64,000 nucleotides of DNA from Aspidiotus rigidus (lineage: Eukaryota; Arthropoda; Insecta; Hemiptera; Diaspididae), in contig JAVHKY010000026.1 in NCBI GenBank assembly GCA_035079385.1, positions 5,173,908 through 5,237,907 on the forward strand, written 5' to 3'. Positions 60,318 to 64,000 of the stretch are shown piece after piece. The stretch's first letter is position 1; each line of letters begins with the position of its first letter. The notes under the pieces are model-generated. The model was not told the DNA's origin and ran no database searches. It worked only from the letters and a program-made list of their open reading frames with translations. The position numbers and the translations under genes were made by a program.

Positions 60318-60990
60318 TCGAATTCCGATCTGGCGACCTGTCTCCACAACCTCCCTCCCTAGGGACCACCTAGACAGTAGAAAGAGGTGGATTAGAATTC
60401 CTTTCCTGGGCAAGTTCTCTTTGAAATTGGGACGTGTCCTCCGCCCCTTTGGATTCCGGCCAGCATTTTATAATCCTAACACAGTTAAAAGTTTACTTGT
60501 AAGATTAAAAGACCCCGTTCCTGTGGCCGAGAGGAGTGGAGTTTATAGTGTAGCGTGCAACGATTGCTCGGGTATCTATGTAGGCATGACAGGCCGCCAG
60601 CTCCAGATTCGGGTAGCTGAGCATAAAAAGGCTTGGGAGAAGGGTAAATTGGGTGAATCGGCATTCTCCGATCATTTAATTGAGAGTGGCCATAAGTTTA
60701 AGGAAGGTTCTGAGGCCCTCCTCCATAGGGAGAATTCGTACTTCAAGCGGTTGGCTTTGGAAAATATAGAAATTATTAGACACCGAAATAATGAAGACAT
60801 CACTATTCTAAATAGGTACATTCCTGATGAGGGATAGATTGAATTAGTGTATCAGAATGATTCACAATTTGATGACTCGCTAGTTCAATCATGAATTTCA
60901 TCTCGTGTTCCTCTGTCTTCGTTGATGTTGGGTTCAGTCGCTTCCGTTCACTTACGCTTAGATGATGGTTCATTAACCGAAAGCGCTCGC
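60318..60990 (+). mobile_element. 5'-truncated Penelope-like copy, GIY-YIG part
   Basis: Encodes the linker (RRKRWIRIPFLG-like), then SGVYSVACNDCSGIYVGMTG near 60538, RQLQIRVAEHKKAWEKG, FSDHLIESGHKF and NIEIIRHRN to ILNRYIPDEG. An in-frame TAG at 60835 interrupts a frame that otherwise continues to 60892. The 3' end has a hammerhead-like core at 60958-60984. The reverse transcriptase is missing. The pair formed with 59945-60312 mirrors the arrangement at 4.7-8 kb. Confidence 0.8.
60958..60984 (+). ncRNA. hammerhead-like core in a Penelope 3' end
   Basis: TTAGATGATGGTT, a short loop, AACCGAAAGC. The GATGA half of the core is intact here, unlike the other copies, but the two preceding bases differ from CU. 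Confidence 0.4.
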
Positions 60991-63900
60991 GGCTGCTTAT
61001 TTTTGTGTGGTATCATTTGTAATACGTTACTCTCTTGAGTACAAACCTTTCTAATAATATGTTCAACCATAAAATTGAGGAACGAGTTAACTCGAGGAAG
61101 GGAAGACTTGGCAAAATTTTGGCCTTTGAGAGAATCAATAGATTCGTGAAAGAAATTTTTGGCACTCCCCGCGATTACTTCGTTGACAAAGCCATCGGTT
61201 TTTAATTAATATCACGCGTATAGGATACAGATTCCACGGGGTAGTTTACGATTGCTTTGTATTTCTCGATTATAGAAAACAGTACATTGAGCTTATTTTG
61301 TACGAACTAACAAATTGAATGTACGGTTGTGACATACCACGCCTCCCAAAAAGGTCGAGGAGAAAAATGTAATAGACATCAGGCGCTAAAATGCGAAAAT
61401 ACTAAGCCAAACGTTGCGTTGTACGTACAAAAATCTTGTCTAGAAATTCATTTTGATCCATTTTCCTTATAGGACTCGAAAAATCGCGGCGCAGAAAGAT
61501 CCCTTGTGGCTCATTACTGTTCTCGATAGAGTGATTGATTCGTATTCGATCAAACTGACCTGCTTGTCCTTGCTTCTTATTTTCGCTATTCGAATTTCTC
61601 GCAATACATCAACCTCTCGGGTATACCAGTAGTAGTCGAGAGAAAATTCTCGCGCTCCGATTCCCTCTTTCGCTTTCCTTTGTACTAGATTCGAATTATA
61701 TAGTTTGTGCACACTTATTATTCTCGTATTAGATAATGAGGTGTACATGTGTGGAAAACGACATAATAAGAGTAACCACCTCGGCGTGCGATTACAAAAT
61801 TATGATTATAATGTTTCTCGTGAAGTTGGTAAATATTATGTACAACGTTCAAGCGACATGACTTACGTATATTTTCAAATATCGCGAGTGTTTACAATTA
61901 CTCATCTCGGAATTCGTCGTCGGGCCAGGAAGTTGTTCGAGCAGGAAATTGGCGTTTCCCTGAAATTTCAATAAATGTAACGATCGAATTTCATTTTCGA
62001 GAGAAAGTCGTCGATAAGTATTATTCTGTTGCGTGCGTATACTATTTGTCTATATTCGGAGAGTAGCACCAGCTGTTAGGTAGGATCGAGAACATTTGCC
62101 AATAGGTAGCAGCTGTTTAATACAGTATAATTTCAGTTATACAGTGATGGAATTCCCCGTGACAGGACGCGATAAGATGAAAATCCGCATGTCCTGAAAC
62201 GAGACGCTGAAGATACCGTGGTTATTGTTCAGTCATTCGCAGATCATGTTGATTAATCATCGGAAATGAGAAAATGATGCAGGCAACCTTATCTCCTCTT
62301 CTCGCATATCATGTTTTTTCCTGCCCTGTCGTCTCCGTCTGTGGCTTCTGTCTTTAGTTACGTTCAATTAGTTGTGGCTGTATTTAATTCCTCGACTTTT
62401 ACGCTGTGTCATCTTTCTAATTCACCTACTCTGAAAACTTCGGGAGGTGCTTATTCTTTGCCACGTCAAAAACCAACTTACATATTTTCTACAAATGTTT
62501 TGAGCTCCTGGGCACGGTTCACCAGCGTTGCTTTCGCCTTGTTCCGTTAGAGTGCCCGGAAGAAAACTGTATGTAGAGCCCTCATTCTATGCTTATGGTG
62601 CATCTCTTGGAACATTCTGAAACAATCATGTCTATTGTTCTTTGACGACGCTAAGAAGATGTACCTCTCGGAGGCTGCTGCACCCTTATACTCCTGAATG
62701 TAATTCACGATCTCTACGTGTGACACGATTTCGCCATCGACTCAAGGTTGAGATAATTGTCATCTGCTCTCGAGTCGTCTTGACGACGTTACGCCTCTCT
62801 ATAAAAATGTTGGCCAACTTTCTTAGAACCCACTCAATCACCAGGTCAGGAGACGGATTTAGACTTTTCTGAGAATATATTCCCATCGGCTGTTCTCTAG
62901 ATCCGCTAATCAGATGAGGCTCGATTTTCTTCTTCTGTATTGACGACACGACTACTGGGTGAAGAGCGTGAATGGGAGACCTGGAAAGGATAGGAGTTTT
63001 TAGCTTGTAAACTTGGGTTTGACAGTTTTAGTCTCCTCTGTGCAGTGTGGACAATCAAATGGATGGATATAAGGTATGAGTAGTTGGCTATCCGCGGATA
63101 AAGGTCCCATTAGGAACGCTGCTTGTTTTGCAAAAAAAGTGATCAACACAACATACTAATAAAATCGTTATTCCACCGTTTCAAATTGTTTTTCATGAAA
63201 AATCCAGAGAACAAAACTTGTTGCCCTTTCAGTTTTCTCTAGGATGAATATAATTTTACATTTTTCAGATGACTTTTTTCACTTCATCACTTTTTTTTTC
63301 AAGCTTCCTCAAATTGCCGCCATGGTGAATCTGAAGGGCACCTCCTTTTGCCTTTATTTTGCGAATGGAAAATGCGAGTAGGTCGAATTAAATTCCTTGA
63401 TGTTGAAATGTACGGTTTGCTAATGACCACAGGTTTTGGAGGGATTTGAGTTGTGGTAATTTATTTTTGCAAGTTTTTTTATTTTGGCAGAGTTTGTTCT
63501 CATTTTGGTTGATGGGGTGACGGATATAGTTAGTTGGGTCGTATTGTGTTGGGGAGAGACGTTTGCGAACAGTTGACAGGGTTGAAGCTTGGGCCGGTTG
63601 CCTGATCGATTGATTCGTTTCCCTGAATTTCTTCATGATTAGGAATCTATTTGAAGCTTATTTGTTTTGCAGTGTTGGCGAGATAGTGTCGTAGTAGGTG
63701 GATGCGATGAACTAGAGGGTGAGTGAATATCTATGATTGCATGCTGAGATAATAGTAAATTGGTCGGAATGAGTAATGTACGTTTAGATTGGGGATTTGG
63801 AAGGTTGTAAACGGTTTCGAGACAAAGGAGCCTAAAGTTCGGTTGTAAAGATGGAAGAAACGTTATGATGTCGAGCTGAAGTAGTCTCGTCCACTATGGA

Positions 63901-64000
63901 ACTAGTTGTAGTTTTGTTCCTGATCTGTCGATGTAGCCCAAAACTGGTTCTGAGAGTTCGTTGATCACTTCATATAGATGAGAGCGATATATTGATGCAG
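60991..64000. other. remaining intron sequence, no features recognised
   Basis: Mostly unique sequence. Frames such as 62311-62550 and 63636-63388 show no domain, signal or splice support. No Arf-GAP or FG-repeat exon is seen, so the intron probably extends past the window. Confidence 0.4.

Noticed and set aside
62311..62550. Plus-strand frame of 79 codons in the last 2 kb
   Set aside because: Low-complexity Ser/Phe/Val composition with no domain or neighbouring exon.

Overview
This is nuclear DNA of an animal, most likely an arthropod and probably an insect. Genes are split by short introns with normal GT/AG borders, the proteins are metazoan housekeeping types (Elongator Elp3, threonyl-tRNA synthetase, translin, EFR3, SS18, AGFG/drongo), one start site has an arthropod TATA plus TCAGT initiator arrangement, and there is a short TTAGG-type telomere motif. 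The order cannot be fixed from the sequence. Exon borders below were derived by hand from splice sites and frame, not from transcripts.

Layout. 0.7-3.2 kb: terminal exon of a long ankyrin-repeat protein with two furin-like sites. 4.7-8.05 kb: a Penelope-like retroelement (reverse transcriptase plus GIY-YIG endonuclease) with an inverted copy of its own 3' end in front. 8.2-12.1 kb: a 45-bp satellite family, a microsatellite, GACT-rich duplicated DNA and a small hAT-type element. 12.5-14.3 kb: a 14-unit C2H2 zinc-finger array on the minus strand, decayed at both ends. 17.8-19.1 kb: a small two-exon gene for a secreted, very basic protein. 19.5-20.9 kb: inverted-repeat elements, one nested in another. 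21.2-38.8 kb is the gene-rich core: elp3 (+) converges on the threonyl-tRNA synthetase gene (-), which lies head to head with translin (+); EFR3 (-) lies head to head with SS18 (+). 39-47 kb: AT-rich DNA with tandem and dispersed repeats, a retroelement RNase H fragment, a Penelope fragment and a pair of nested hAT elements with perfect 8-bp target duplications. 47.4-64 kb: promoter region and first coding exon of an AGFG/drongo Arf-GAP gene, followed by more than 15 kb of what is probably its first intron. That stretch holds at least three Penelope-like copies and a 3.9-kb satellite block with a 1147-bp higher-order repeat.

The core genes do not form one pathway, though Elp3 (tRNA wobble-uridine modification), threonyl-tRNA synthetase and translin all act on tRNA or other small RNA. 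The unusual content is the repeat fraction. The same 45-bp satellite recurs from 0.3 to 59.7 kb. A compact hairpin marks borders between satellite and Penelope elements. Several Penelope 3' ends share a hammerhead-ribozyme-like core. hAT-type non-autonomous elements are repeatedly nested. No wholly new gene system could be demonstrated; the strongest candidates for follow-up are the satellite/Penelope association, the secreted ankyrin protein, and the exon open in two frames in the 18-kb gene.
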